A DNA stretch of 64,000 bases from Streptomyces triculaminicus (lineage in GTDB: Bacteria; Actinomycetota; Actinomycetes; Streptomycetales; Streptomycetaceae), in assembly GCF_017349075.1 (NCBI RefSeq), contig NZ_JAFMOF010000002.1, positions 1,054,001 through 1,118,000 on the forward strand, read 5' to 3'. Made by a program: the position numbers and the translations under genes. A model generated the notes under the pieces. That model did no database searches, was not told the origin of the DNA, and worked only from the letters and a program-made list of their open reading frames with translations. Shown one piece after another: positions 8,934 to 17,957 of this stretch; positions within the stretch are counted from its first letter, which is position 1, and every line of letters starts with the position of its first letter.

Positions 8934-9313
8934 GCCAGCACCAGCCGGGCCGTCAGATCCTTGAGCCGGAACAGCGCCATGGCGAGATTGGCCTCGGCGC
9001 GGTCCAGCCACAGATACAGGAAGACGCTGCTGTCGAAGCCGGTCTCCACGAAGCGCATCAGGTGGTAGCTGCCGCGCGCCGTGACGACCAGGTCCTCCAC
9101 CGGCCCGGCGTCGCGGCCGGCGCGGGTGAACGCGCCGTTCTCGAAGGCGAGCCTGGCCAGCTCCGCCGCGTCGGCCGCCGCCGCCTCGTGGTCGCCCTCC
9201 GGTCCCTCGCCCACCGCCCCCAAGGTGAGCCCGCTGGTCCAGTCCACGAGGCACGCGCCCCGGGCGCCGGGAATGGTCATGGCCTCGGCTAAGCACCCGT
9301 CGATACCGGTCAC
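8930..9313 (-). CDS. Roadblock/LC7 domain protein (first of three)
   Basis: A 127-residue Roadblock/LC7-type protein starting at GTG 9313 behind a GGAGAGG site. Core features are ACLVDWTSGLTLGAVGEG, LVVTARGSYHLMRFVETG and FLYLWLDRAEANLAMALFRL. It is the likely first gene of the group. Its stop overlaps the start of the PATAN-type gene by four bases. It is a diverged paralogue of the gene at 7174-7548. Roadblock proteins regulate small GTPases, but no GTPase gene is nearby, which is unusual. Confidence 0.82.
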   Translation of the reverse strand: MTGIDGCLAEAMTIPGARGACLVDWTSGLTLGAVGEGPEGDHEAAAADAAELARLAFENGAFTRAGRDAGPVEDLVVTARGSYHLMRFVETGFDSSVFLYLWLDRAEANLAMALFRLKDLTARLVLA

Positions 9314-9608
9314 ACGATCCTCTCCAGTCGCGCGGCGACAGGGGAGTGCCGCGACGTACGTACGGGTGTCAATCACCGAATGGCGTGCCGTCTGCGACGG
9401 AAGGTAATCGAAAAAGGGAGCGTGTGGTGAGGGTTTGGCATTTTCTCCCGTCACATGTGGAGGTCCGCGGCGGCTCTGGATGGCTGAATTCCGCCTGCAC
9501 TACATCGAAGGATGTAGGCCCGTTTCATCTCTGCATACGAGGTCTTATGCCCTATGCGCGATCGACGATGAAGGGAAACGACCACCAACGATCGCTTCGG
9601 AGGTTCTC

Positions 9609-10832
9609 ATGTCGGACACGGTACGGTCGGCTTCCGGAAGCCCGGCCGAGACCCTGGCGAGGGCCGCCCCCGCCGCCCCGGCGGGCAGGCTTCCGCTCCT
9701 CGACGTCCTGCGCGGCGCGGCGATCCTCGGCACCCTCATGACCAACGTCTGGATCTTCGCCGGCCCGGGGGCGGAGTGGGGCGTCCTCGACGGCGCCACG
9801 GACGGCTCGTCGCTGCGCCATCTGATCTCCGACCCCTCCCTGCCGCGGGCCGCCGAAAGCGTCTTCCGCTTCCTCGCCGACGGCAAGTTCCTGGCCCTGC
9901 TCACGGTGCTCTTCGGGGTGGGCCTGGCCATCCAGTTCGGCTCCGCCGCCCGGCGCGGACAGCCCTGGCCCGGCCGCTACCGGTGGCGTGCGCTGTTCCT
10001 GTTCGCCGAGGGAACGCTCCACTTCGTCCTGGTCTTCGCCTGGGACGTCCTCATGGGGTACGCGGTCACCGCGCTCCTGGTGGCCTGGCTGCTCACCCGG
10101 ACCGAACGGTTCCGGCGGGTGGCGATGTGGACGGCGGCCTCGCTGCACCTCGCGTTCATGTCCCTGCTCACGCTGGCGTCGACGGCCTCCTCCGGCTCCG
10201 GCGGGGGCGAGGGGACCGCCCGGAACGTGGTGGACCTCTACGCCGACGGCGGCTACCTGGACCAGGTCCTCTTCCGCCTGCGCAACGCCGGCGTCCTGCG
10301 CATGGAGCCGGTGCTCTCCTTCGGCCTGCTGGTCTTCCTCTTCCTGCTCGGCGTGCGGCTCTTCCGCGAGGGCGCCTTCGGCTCCGACGTCACCGGGCGG
10401 CGCATCCGCGCCCGCCTGCTCGGCTGGGGCCTGGGCCTCGGCCTGCCGCTGAACCTCGCCGCCTCCCTGGCCGGCCCCGACTTCTACCTCCTGAGCCGCT
10501 ATGTGGCCGCCCCCGTGCTGGCCCTCGGCTACCTCGGGCTCGTCGGCGTGCTGACGGACCGTCTGCGCGGCGGCGGCCTCCTCACGACGGGCCTCACGTC
10601 GGTCGGCCGTACCGCGCTGTCCTGCTACGTCACCCAGAACGTGCTGTGCGTCCTCGCCTGCTACGGGCTGGGCCTGGGCCTGGCGGCCCGCCTCGAGGGC
10701 AGCGGACCGTGGTGGGTGATGGGCCTGTGGGCCGTGATCTGCCTGCTGCTCATGACCGCCTCGACCCTGTGGCTGCGCCGTTTCTCCACCGGCCCGCTGG
10801 AAGCGGTGCAGAAGAGGGTGCTGCGGAGGTGA
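9609..10832 (+). CDS. DUF418 family integral membrane protein
   Basis: A 407-residue polytopic protein of the YeiB/DUF418 type. The N-terminus has LPLLDVLRGAAILGTLMTNVWIF, the middle has LFLFAEGTLHFVLVFAWDVLMGYAV, and the C-terminal DUF418 part has VGRTALSCYVTQNVL followed by two hydrophobic helices. About 9-10 membrane segments are visible. A GGAGG lies six bases before the ATG. The function of the family is not settled; acyl or small-molecule transfer has been suggested for related membrane proteins. It stands alone. Confidence 0.83.
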   Translation: MSDTVRSASGSPAETLARAAPAAPAGRLPLLDVLRGAAILGTLMTNVWIFAGPGAEWGVLDGATDGSSLRHLISDPSLPRAAESVFRFLADGKFLALLTVLFGVGLAIQFGSAARRGQPWPGRYRWRALFLFAEGTLHFVLVFAWDVLMGYAVTALLVAWLLTRTERFRRVAMWTAASLHLAFMSLLTLASTASSGSGGGEGTARNVVDLYADGGYLDQVLFRLRNAGVLRMEPVLSFGLLVFLFLLGVRLFREGAFGSDVTGRRIRARLLGWGLGLGLPLNLAASLAGPDFYLLSRYVAAPVLALGYLGLVGVLTDRLRGGGLLTTGLTSVGRTALSCYVTQNVLCVLACYGLGLGLAARLEGSGPWWVMGLWAVICLLLMTASTLWLRRFSTGPLEAVQKRVLRR

Positions 10833-10998
10833 CGACGGTGCCCCGGGGCCCAAGGGGAACCGGAGGCCGGTCCGCTGATACTCAGAACTCTCTCAAATCA
10901 CTTGTCCCCCTTCCCGACGCCCCTGCAGGATCTCTCCCGTGGGCCGGGAACCCCCAACAGCCCATGAAACACGACCTATTGGGGGACGGGGAGATGAA

Positions 10999-11739
10999 GT
11001 GAACCGTCGTACCGCTGTCAGAGCCATAGCCACCCTGGGTACCGCCGCCGTCCTCGCGGGAGGCACCGCCACCGCCGCCACCGCCGCCACGGGAGGCGGC
11101 TCCGCCCCCGCCCGCAGCGCGAAGACGGCCACGCCGGCCGCCTACGTCAAGTACCTCGGCGCCTCTCACGAGGAGGGCGCGGCGCAGACCCTGAAGGAGT
11201 TCAAGGGCCTGTCGACCGCCAAGCAGCAGAAGTACCTGGACTACCTCAACGACCCCAAGGCGCTCAAGGCGCTCCTGACGGAGACGTCCCGGCCCGGTGC
11301 CGCCGCCCGCTCGACCTCGCTGTACAAGGGTGACGTCGTCCTCGAGGGCAAGCACACGGCCACCTTCCGCCCCGACGCGGTGAACGAGCTGGCGGCCAAG
11401 GGCAAGCTGTCCAGGGGCACCTGGGAGACCACGTACACCGCCTCGCAGAAGATCTTCGGCATCACCGTGACCAAGCTGAAGGTGTGGGTGAACTACTACA
11501 CCGACGGCAACCTGATCCGTCAGGTCAACTTCGCCGACGGTGCCAAGCGGAACTTCAACGCCGCCGTATCCATCTCCATGAGTGTGCCCAAGGCGTGGCA
11601 GTCGGGCCCGTACGCCCACGGTTCCGTCAACTGGGAAGGCAGCATCATCTACAAGGGCTTCGGCATCCAGATCGACAAGCGCCAGGAGGTCTGGGCCAAT
11701 GAGTACGGTTACCAGGGCGGGTACCTGAAGAACATCTGA
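10999..11739 (+). CDS. Secreted protein of unknown function, first gene of a three-gene operon
   Basis: A 246-residue exported protein starting at GTG 10999 (MNRRTAVRAIATLGTAAVLAG), which gives a classical signal peptide; GGGGAG precedes it. The mature part begins with a Lys-rich helical segment (KFKGLSTAKQQKYLDYL-like) and continues as beta-rich sequence (YKGDVVLEGKHTATF, WVNYYTDGN, VNWEGSIIYKGFGIQIDKRQE). There are no cysteines of note. Seventeen bases after its stop a small membrane protein gene begins, followed by another overlapping one. I do not recognise the family. Confidence 0.7.
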   Translation: MNRRTAVRAIATLGTAAVLAGGTATAATAATGGGSAPARSAKTATPAAYVKYLGASHEEGAAQTLKEFKGLSTAKQQKYLDYLNDPKALKALLTETSRPGAAARSTSLYKGDVVLEGKHTATFRPDAVNELAAKGKLSRGTWETTYTASQKIFGITVTKLKVWVNYYTDGNLIRQVNFADGAKRNFNAAVSISMSVPKAWQSGPYAHGSVNWEGSIIYKGFGIQIDKRQEVWANEYGYQGGYLKNI

Positions 11740-11755
11740 CCTTGAGGGAGGCCGC

Positions 11756-11935
11756 ATGACCCTGTCCGCCAAGACGGTCATCACCGCACTGACCGTGATC
11801 CTCGCAGCACTGGTGGCCCTCGCCATCGCCGGAATCGCCCTCTTCGCCTCCGGTGACGACGGCGGCAGCGGCGGCGACCGCAAGATAAGCGGTGCGCCGG
11901 TGGTCTCCGTCGTCGGGGAAGGAGCCGCGGCATGA
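11756..11935 (+). CDS. Single-span membrane microprotein (59 aa)
   Basis: A 59-residue protein with one long hydrophobic helix (residues 8-31, VITALTVILAALVALAIAGI) followed by a short Gly/Asp-rich segment and a hydrophobic C-terminus. A GAGGGAGG site lies six bases before the ATG. Its stop overlaps the next ATG (ATGA). Codon use is normal for the genome and the ribosome site is strong, so it is probably real. Function unknown; it may anchor or escort the secreted protein encoded upstream. Confidence 0.65.
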   Translation: MTLSAKTVITALTVILAALVALAIAGIALFASGDDGGSGGDRKISGAPVVSVVGEGAAA

Positions 11936-12036
11936 CGCAGCTGTCCGCCACTACGCGTCAGAAGGCGACGATCGCGGTGCTGGCCGTTCTGATCGTCCTC
12001 ATCCTCAACGGCATGGCGCACAACATCACGTGGTGA
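11932..12036 (+). CDS. Single-span membrane microprotein (34 aa)
   Basis: A 34-residue protein, MTQLSATTRQKATIAVLAVL followed by IVLILNGMAHNITW: a short basic N-terminus and one membrane helix. It starts at an ATGA overlap with the upstream microprotein, with GGAAGGAG in the coding sequence of the latter as ribosome site. A strong terminator follows 26 bases later. The overlap and the terminator are the main support for its reality. Confidence 0.6.
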   Translation: MTQLSATTRQKATIAVLAVLIVLILNGMAHNITW

Positions 12037-12062
12037 CCGCAGGCATGGCGCCGCGGTGACAG

Positions 12063-12094
12063 AAGGCCCCCCGCACGGTCGTGCGGGGGGCCTT
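12063..12094. terminator. Strong intrinsic terminator
   Basis: A perfect 14-bp stem (12063-12076 with 12081-12094) and a 4-base loop, flanked by AA and TT ends of the stem. It ends the secreted-protein/microprotein operon and also lies 27 bases past the convergent kbl stop. Confidence 0.88.
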
Positions 12095-12121
12095 CGTCGT
12101 CCGTACGGGCGGTACGGGCCG

Positions 12122-13303
12122 TCAGGCGGCGAACTCGTCCCGGACCTCGCGGAACGCGGCCACCGTGCGCAGGACGTCCTCACGGGAGTGCGCGGCGGAG
12201 AGCTGGACGCGGATGCGGGCCTTGCCCTGGGGCACGACGGGGTAGGAGAAGGCGATCACGTAGATGCCCTTCTCCAGCAGCGCCGCGGCCATGCGGCCGG
12301 CCAGCGCCGCGTCGCCGACCATGACCGGGCTGATCGGGTGCTCGCCGGGCAGGACGTCGAAGCCCGCGGCGGTCATCTCCTTGCGGAACAGCGCGGTGTT
12401 CTCCCGCAGCCGCGCCCGGCGGTCGCCGGACTCCGTCAGCAGGTCGAGGACGCGCAGCGAGGCGCCGACGATGGAGGGGGCCAGCGAGTTGGAGAACAGG
12501 TACGGGCGCGAGCGCTGGCGCAGCAGCTCGACGATCTCGGCGCGGGCGGCGACGTAGCCGCCGCTGGCGCCGCCGAGCGCCTTGCCGAGGGTGCCGGTGA
12601 TGATGTCGACCCGCTCGGTCACGCCGAACAGCTCCGGGGTGCCGCGGCCCTCCTCGCCGACGAAGCCGACCGCGTGCGAGTCGTCGACCATCACCAGGGC
12701 GCCGTAGCGCTCGGCCAGGTCGCAGATCTCGTCCAGGGGGGCGATGTAGCCGTCCATGGAGAACACGCCGTCGGTGACGATCAGCTTGTGGCGGGCGCCG
12801 GAGGCCTCCTTGAGGCAGCGCTCCAGGTCGGCCATGTCGCGGTTGCGGTAGCGGAAGCGGGCCGCCTTCGACAGGCGGATGCCGTCGATGATGCTGGCGT
12901 GGTTGAGCTCGTCGGAGATCACCGCGTCCTCGGCGCCGAGCAGCGTCTCGAAGACGCCGCCGTTGGCGTCGAAGCAGGAGCTGTAGAGGATCGTGTCCTC
13001 GGTGCCCAGGAACTGCGAGATCCGCCGCTCGAGCTCCTTGTGCGGCGACTGGGTGCCGCAGATGAAGCGCACCGAGGCCATGCCGAAGCCCCACTCGTCC
13101 AGCGCCCGCTTGGCGGCGGCGATGACGTCGGGGTGGTCGGCGAGGTCCAGGTAGTTGTTGGAGCAGAAGTTGACGACCCGGCCGTCGCCGACGCTGATGG
13201 CGGCGGACTGGGGGCTGGTGATCACGCGCTCGGACTTGTACAGCCCGGCGTCGCGGATGCCCTGCAGCTCATTGCGCAGGTGCTCGCGCATGCTGTCGAA
13301 CAC
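12122..13303 (-). CDS. kbl: Glycine C-acetyltransferase (2-amino-3-ketobutyrate CoA ligase)
   Basis: A 393-residue alpha-oxoamine synthase, PLP-dependent, that cleaves 2-amino-3-ketobutyrate with CoA to glycine and acetyl-CoA. Visible motifs are [33 protein letters not shown] and the PLP-lysine region [14 protein letters not shown]. Length is standard. It lies 34 bases downstream of tdh on the same strand, so both enzymes of the threonine dehydrogenase pathway are made together: Tdh forms the unstable intermediate that Kbl uses. Confidence 0.96.
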   Translation of the reverse strand: MFDSMREHLRNELQGIRDAGLYKSERVITSPQSAAISVGDGRVVNFCSNNYLDLADHPDVIAAAKRALDEWGFGMASVRFICGTQSPHKELERRISQFLGTEDTILYSSCFDANGGVFETLLGAEDAVISDELNHASIIDGIRLSKAARFRYRNRDMADLERCLKEASGARHKLIVTDGVFSMDGYIAPLDEICDLAERYGALVMVDDSHAVGFVGEEGRGTPELFGVTERVDIITGTLGKALGGASGGYVAARAEIVELLRQRSRPYLFSNSLAPSIVGASLRVLDLLTESGDRRARLRENTALFRKEMTAAGFDVLPGEHPISPVMVGDAALAGRMAAALLEKGIYVIAFSYPVVPQGKARIRVQLSAAHSREDVLRTVAAFREVRDEFAA

Positions 13304-13337
13304 GGGGACTCTCCTCGTCGTACGGTCGTGGGCGGCG

Positions 13338-14378
13338 TCAGGGGGCGGTCGGCCGGGTCCAGTCGATGACGACCTTCCCGCACTGGCCGGACCGGGCGGT
13401 GGCGAACGCCTCGGCGTGCTGCTCGAAGCCGAAGCGGTGCGTGATCACCGGGGAGATGTCGAGGCCGCTGCGCAGCAGGACGGACATCGCGTACCAGGTC
13501 TCGAACATCTCGCGGCCGTAGATGCCGCGCAGGGTCAGCATGCGGGTGACGACGGTGGCCATGTCGATGGTCACGTCGCCGGCGGGCAGGCCGAGGGCGG
13601 CGATGCGGCCGCCGGGCGACATGGTGGCGATCATGTCCTGCAGGGCGTCGGCGCGGCCGGACATCTCCATGCCGATGTCGAAGCCCTCGGTCATGTTCAG
13701 CTCCGGCATGACGTCGGCGATCCGGCGGCTGCTGACGTCGACGGCGAGGGTGGCGCCCATCTTCTCCGCCAGGGCCAGCCGGTAGGGGCTGACGTCGGTG
13801 ATCACGGTGGAGCGGGCACCGGCGTGGTTGGCCACGGCCGCGGCCATCATGCCGATGGGGCCGGCGCCGGTGATCAGCACGTCCTCGTTGAGGACGGGGA
13901 AGGAGAGGGCGGTGTGCACCGCGTTGCCGAACGGGTCGAATATGGCGGCGACGTCGATGTCGATCTCGTGGCGGTGGACCCAGACGTTCGACTGGGGCAG
14001 CACCACGTACTCGGCGAAGGCGCCGTCGGTGTGCACGCCCAGGCCGACGGTGCGGATGCACAGGTGGCGGCGGCCGGCCATGCAGTTGCGGCAGGTGCCG
14101 CAGACCAGGTGGCCCTCGCCGCTGACGATGTCGCCCACCGCGACGCCGGTGACGCCGGGGCCGGTCTCGACGACCTCGCCGGCGAACTCGTGACCCAGCA
14201 CGAGCGGGGCGCGGACCACGCGGGCCGCCCACTCGTCCCAGCTGTCGATGTGCAGGTCCGTACCGCAGATGCCCGTGCGCAGAACCTTGATCAGTACCTG
14301 GCCCGCGCCGGCCGTCGGCGTCGGTACCTCGGTCAGCTCAAGACCCGGTCCAGCGGTGGTCTTCACCAATGCCCTCAT
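13338..14378 (-). CDS. tdh: L-threonine 3-dehydrogenase
   Basis: A 346-residue zinc-containing medium-chain dehydrogenase oxidising threonine to 2-amino-3-ketobutyrate with NAD. Catalytic zinc region [12 protein letters not shown] and LGHEFAGE; four-cysteine structural zinc site [15 protein letters not shown]; Rossmann loop [24 protein letters not shown] is typical of Tdh. It is first in the tdh-kbl operon and is divergent from a LysR gene. The 95-base gap contains a palindrome and a repeated octamer that probably control the operon. Confidence 0.96.
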   Translation of the reverse strand: MRALVKTTAGPGLELTEVPTPTAGAGQVLIKVLRTGICGTDLHIDSWDEWAARVVRAPLVLGHEFAGEVVETGPGVTGVAVGDIVSGEGHLVCGTCRNCMAGRRHLCIRTVGLGVHTDGAFAEYVVLPQSNVWVHRHEIDIDVAAIFDPFGNAVHTALSFPVLNEDVLITGAGPIGMMAAAVANHAGARSTVITDVSPYRLALAEKMGATLAVDVSSRRIADVMPELNMTEGFDIGMEMSGRADALQDMIATMSPGGRIAALGLPAGDVTIDMATVVTRMLTLRGIYGREMFETWYAMSVLLRSGLDISPVITHRFGFEQHAEAFATARSGQCGKVVIDWTRPTAP

Positions 14379-14403
14379 GAGGGATCACTGTGACGCCTCG
14401 GAA

Positions 14404-14454
14404 CTGTGAAGTCCATCAACGTTTTGCGGTACTGCCTGTGAAGCTCCACTTCAC
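14404..14454. promoter_or_regulatory. Candidate LysR operator between tdh and the LysR gene
   Basis: CTGTGAAG occurs at 14404 and again at 14436, 32 bases apart (about three helical turns). The second copy is half of the inverted repeat GTGAAG-N5-CTTCAC at 14438-14454. The site ends 19 bases before the LysR start. LysR regulators usually bind such a pair (recognition and activation sites) in the divergent gap. Confidence 0.6.
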
Positions 14455-14473
14455 GATCTGGGATAGTGGACAA

Positions 14474-15388
14474 ATGATCGACCCCCGCCGGCTGAGGGTG
14501 CTGCGCGCCCTCGCCGACCACGGCACCGTCACCGCCGCCGCCCACGCCCTCTACCTCTCGCCCTCGGCGGTCTCCCAGCAGCTCACCGCCCTCGAGACGG
14601 AGACCGGGCACACCCTGCTGGAGCGCCGCGGCCGTACGGTCCGGCTCACCGCCGCCGGCAGCGTCCTGGCCCGGCACGCCACCGAGGTCGCCGCCCAGCT
14701 CGAGCGGGCCGAGGCCGATCTGGCCCGGTGCTCGACGGGCCTGGCCGGGGACGTGGCCATCGCGGCGTTCGCCACCTCCATCACCGAGGTCGTCGCCCCC
14801 GCCGTCGCCGCCCTGCGCGAGCGGGCGCCCCAGGTGCGCGTGCGGGTCAAGGACGCCGAGGGACACACCAGCGCCCGGCTGCTCATGGACGGCGAGGTCG
14901 ACATCGCCGTGGCCGTGGAACACCGCGACTCCCTCGGCACCATGGACGGGCAACTGCTGCGCACCCCCCTCTACGCGGAGCCCTTCGACGCCGTCCTGCC
15001 GCCGGGCCACCGCCTCGCCGACGAGCCGGAGATCGGCCTCGCCGACCTGCGCGAGGAGCCGTGGATCACGCCGTGGCCCGGCAACCCCGTCCACGAGGCC
15101 GTCGTGCGCGCCTGCGAGGAGGCGCACTTCCAGCCGCGCGTGGAGTGCCTGTCGGACGACTTCTCCGCCGTGTGCGCCCTGGTGGCCGTCGGTGCGGGCG
15201 TCGCCCTGGTGCCCCGCTCCGCGCTGCACGGCATCCGCCCGGCGCTCACCCCGGCCGTCCGTCCGGTGCGCGGCCCCGGCCCCACCCGCCGCGTCTTCAC
15301 CGCCGTGCGCCGGGGCAGCGAGGGCCACCCCCTCCTGCGGCTGGCGCTCGAGGGCTTGCGCGCCCAGGCCGCCCGGCTCACGACCTGA
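14474..15388 (+). CDS. LysR family transcriptional regulator
   Basis: A 304-residue LysR regulator. The N-terminal winged helix covers residues 1-60 (LRALADHGTVTAAAHALYLS, then PSAVSQQLTALE). The co-inducer domain follows from about residue 85. The start at ATG 14474 fits the family's usual N-terminus; no good ribosome site is seen. Being divergent from tdh-kbl, it most likely controls threonine catabolism, with threonine or a related amino acid as effector; this is inference from position. Confidence 0.9.
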   Translation: MIDPRRLRVLRALADHGTVTAAAHALYLSPSAVSQQLTALETETGHTLLERRGRTVRLTAAGSVLARHATEVAAQLERAEADLARCSTGLAGDVAIAAFATSITEVVAPAVAALRERAPQVRVRVKDAEGHTSARLLMDGEVDIAVAVEHRDSLGTMDGQLLRTPLYAEPFDAVLPPGHRLADEPEIGLADLREEPWITPWPGNPVHEAVVRACEEAHFQPRVECLSDDFSAVCALVAVGAGVALVPRSALHGIRPALTPAVRPVRGPGPTRRVFTAVRRGSEGHPLLRLALEGLRAQAARLTT

Positions 15389-15530
15389 GGGGCCCGCGGC
15401 GTCAGGAGCCGGCCGGTTTTCCGGCAGGGCCGGAATGCGCGGCGCTTCCGCTCGCCCGCCCGGCGCACGGGCGGCAGCATGGTGCCGGTTCCGCCCGGAA
15501 CACCCCGACCGACGACTCCTGGAGCGCCGC

Positions 15531-15857
15531 ATGATCTTCATCGCCGTCAAGTTCACCATCCGCCCCGAGCGCAGCGCCCGGTGGCTGGAGGACGTCGCGG
15601 AGTTCACCCGGGCCACCCGCGAGGAGCCGGGCAACGTCTTCTACGAGTGGTCCAAGAGCGTGGACGACGAGCACCAGTACGTGCTGCTCGAGGCCTTCGA
15701 GTCCGCGGAGGCCGGCGCGGTGCACGTGAACTCCGAGCACTTCAAGACCGCCATCGCCTGGATGCCCGACGCCGTCGCCGAGACCCCGCAGATCATCAAC
15801 GTCGAGGTGCCGGGCACCGGCTGGTCGGCGATGGCGGAGGTCCAGCCGCGCCGGTGA
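15531..15857 (+). CDS. Antibiotic biosynthesis monooxygenase (ABM) family protein
   Basis: A 108-residue ferredoxin-like ABM domain protein. It has the pattern FIAVKFTIRPERSARWLEDV, TREEPGNVFYEWSKS, YVLLEAFESAEAGAVHVNSEHF. Single-domain members include YgiN-type quinol monooxygenases and LsrG-like proteins, which work without cofactors as dimers. CCTGGAG stands before the ATG. Its gene lies between the LysR gene and an L,D-transpeptidase with no obvious pathway link. Confidence 0.86.
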   Translation: MIFIAVKFTIRPERSARWLEDVAEFTRATREEPGNVFYEWSKSVDDEHQYVLLEAFESAEAGAVHVNSEHFKTAIAWMPDAVAETPQIINVEVPGTGWSAMAEVQPRR

Positions 15858-15956
15858 CCGGCCGCCCGCGCCCGGCGCCGGGGGTCCCGACACCCACGGG
15901 TGAACGGTCCGCCTGTTCGGCCCGCGCGGGATGCCGGTCGCGGCCACGACCGGTAG

Positions 15957-16682
15957 ATGTCGTTCATGAACATCGGACAGGCGGTGCCCCGGGTGGGCCC
16001 GGCGCCCCGGCGCACCGCCATCACGGCGGCCCTGCTCGTGGCCGCGTGCGCCGTCCTCGTCCTCCCGGCGACGGGTCACGCCCGCGCGGAGGCGGGATGC
16101 CGGGTGGAGACGGGCCCGTACCAGTGGGAGCTCGAGGCGTATCTGGGCCGGCCGCGGAACGGGCGGCAGTCGGCGGCGGACTGCGCCGCCATCGCCGCGT
16201 TCCAGCGCGCGGAGGACGTCCGGCCGGCCGACGGGTACGCGGGCCTGGCCACGTACCGCACGATGCTGGTGGCGCAGGCACGGGCGAACCCCAACGCGGC
16301 CGGCAGGTGCCCGGTGGACACCGGCCGGACGGCCTGCGTGGACCTCGACCGGCAGCTGATGTGGGTGCAGGAGGGACGCCGGGTCGCCTTCGGGCCCGTG
16401 GCCGTGCGCACCGGGCGGGCGGGGCAGACCACGCGCACGGGGCGGTACACGGTGTACGTGAGGAGCAAGGACCACGTCTCCACCCTCTACGCCAACTCCC
16501 CCATGCCGTACGCGCAGTTCTTCTCGGGCGGCCAGGCCTTCCACGGCCGGCTGGGCACCCTCTTCGACGGCGGCGGCTCGGCGGGCTGTGTGAACCTCGC
16601 CGTCCCCGACGCCCAGCGGCTGTGGGACGTGCTGCGGCTCGGCGACCCGGTGCAGGTGTGGGGCCGCAAACCCGGGACGTGA
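15957..16682 (+). CDS. Exported L,D-transpeptidase (YkuD family)
   Basis: A 241-residue protein with a signal peptide (hydrophobic core near residues 20-40, cleavage near GHARA), a peptidoglycan-binding-like N-terminal part and a C-terminal YkuD domain. The catalytic stretch is AFHGRLGTLFDGGGSAGCVNL, with His and Cys of the HG...SxGCxN signature (Ala replaces the usual His before GC). Such enzymes make 3-3 cross-links in peptidoglycan outside the membrane. ATG 15957 or ATG 15966 may be the start. Confidence 0.85.
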   Translation: MSFMNIGQAVPRVGPAPRRTAITAALLVAACAVLVLPATGHARAEAGCRVETGPYQWELEAYLGRPRNGRQSAADCAAIAAFQRAEDVRPADGYAGLATYRTMLVAQARANPNAAGRCPVDTGRTACVDLDRQLMWVQEGRRVAFGPVAVRTGRAGQTTRTGRYTVYVRSKDHVSTLYANSPMPYAQFFSGGQAFHGRLGTLFDGGGSAGCVNLAVPDAQRLWDVLRLGDPVQVWGRKPGT

Positions 16683-16814
16683 CGTCGGCGGGCGCCGATC
16701 GGCTGTCCGGGGCAAGGCCCCGGCGCGTCGGAATATCGGACGAGATGCCCAACGCCATAGTCGGGATCGGTTCGGCGGAAACGTCGACATAGCGATGCGA
16801 CCAGGCGAGGCACC

Positions 16815-17944
16815 GTGAACGCAAGCACGTCCGGCCACCCCGGCGCCGCCCCCGCCCGCCACAGCCGCCGAGGGCGGCGGTGAGCGTCGCCTCGGCCGTC
16901 GCCCTGGCCGGCGGCCCGGCCGTGCCGGCCGCGGCGGCGCACCTGCCCGGAGGTCTGGGGCCGTGCCGGCCCGGCAGCTGCCCCACCGCCTACCCCGCCG
17001 TCGGCGACGGGCCGTTCGCCGGCCGCGACAACAACGTCAACGTCTTCGTCGGCGGCGACTACCGGGTGCGCGGAGCGGCCGCCGGGGCCGAAGGACGCGT
17101 GGTCGCCCTCGGCCGCTTCGACGTGCACAAGTCCTCCGGCGGCCCCGGCTACGGCGTGGGCGTGCTGGCCACCGGCTCCCGCGTCCCCCCGGCCGACGGC
17201 ACGGACTTCCTGACCGCCGGCGGCCCGGTCGCCGTCGCCCCCGGCCAGCACCTGGACGCCGAACGAGGCGTCGTACGGCACGCGGGCCCCGTCAGCGGAA
17301 CCATCCTCCGGCGCGCCGTGAAGGACGCGGCCGCGGCCGGCCCGTACGCCGCCCTGCGTGACGAGCTGGCGGCCGCCAGCCGCTGCTACGCCCGGGGCCC
17401 CGACGGCCGGGGACGCCCGGCCACCGGCACCGCCCGCAACACCGGTTCGGAGACCGTCTTCACCGGCGACGGCACCTCCGCGCTGCAGGTCTTCGACGTC
17501 GACTTCGACCTCGTCGGCCCCGGCGGGGGGCCGCAGGGCATCCGCTTCGCCGGCATCCCCACGGCCGCCACCGTCCTGGTCAACCTCAACGGACCCGCCC
17601 GGGTCGTCAACACCCACAGCGGCGGCCTGACCGACGACGCCCCGCTCAACCGGCTGCGCGAGCGCCTGCTGTGGAACCTGCCCGACGCCCGGCGCGCCGA
17701 CTTCCACGGCACGGGACAGTTCCAGGGCAGCGTGCTGGCCGGCGAGCGCTCCGGCGAGTCGACGGTCACCGTGCCGGGCGTCAACGGACGGTTCTTCACC
17801 GCCGGCTCGCTGACCCACACCTCCGCCCCGACCGGCGGAGGCGGGCAGGCGTTCCACGCCTACCCCTTCACCGGCGAGCTGCCCGAGTGCGCGAGCGGCC
17901 GCCTGGCGAGCCGGTCAGGGGCGAACAGCCCTGCGGACAGGTGA
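16815..17944 (+). CDS. Choice-of-anchor A family secreted protein, N-terminus apparently frameshifted
   Basis: The body reads from GTG 16880 to 17944 and shows the choice-of-anchor A pattern: [71 protein letters not shown]. The body lacks a basic n-region in its signal peptide. A GTG at 16815 opens a 22-codon frame ([20 protein letters not shown]) that stops at 16881-16883. Adding one G to the run near 16866-16869 would fuse it to [12 protein letters not shown] and give a perfect signal peptide. I take the gene as 16815-17944 with a one-base undercall. The family is extracellular; function unknown. Confidence 0.7.
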
Positions 17945-17957
17945 GCGTGACGCTGTG

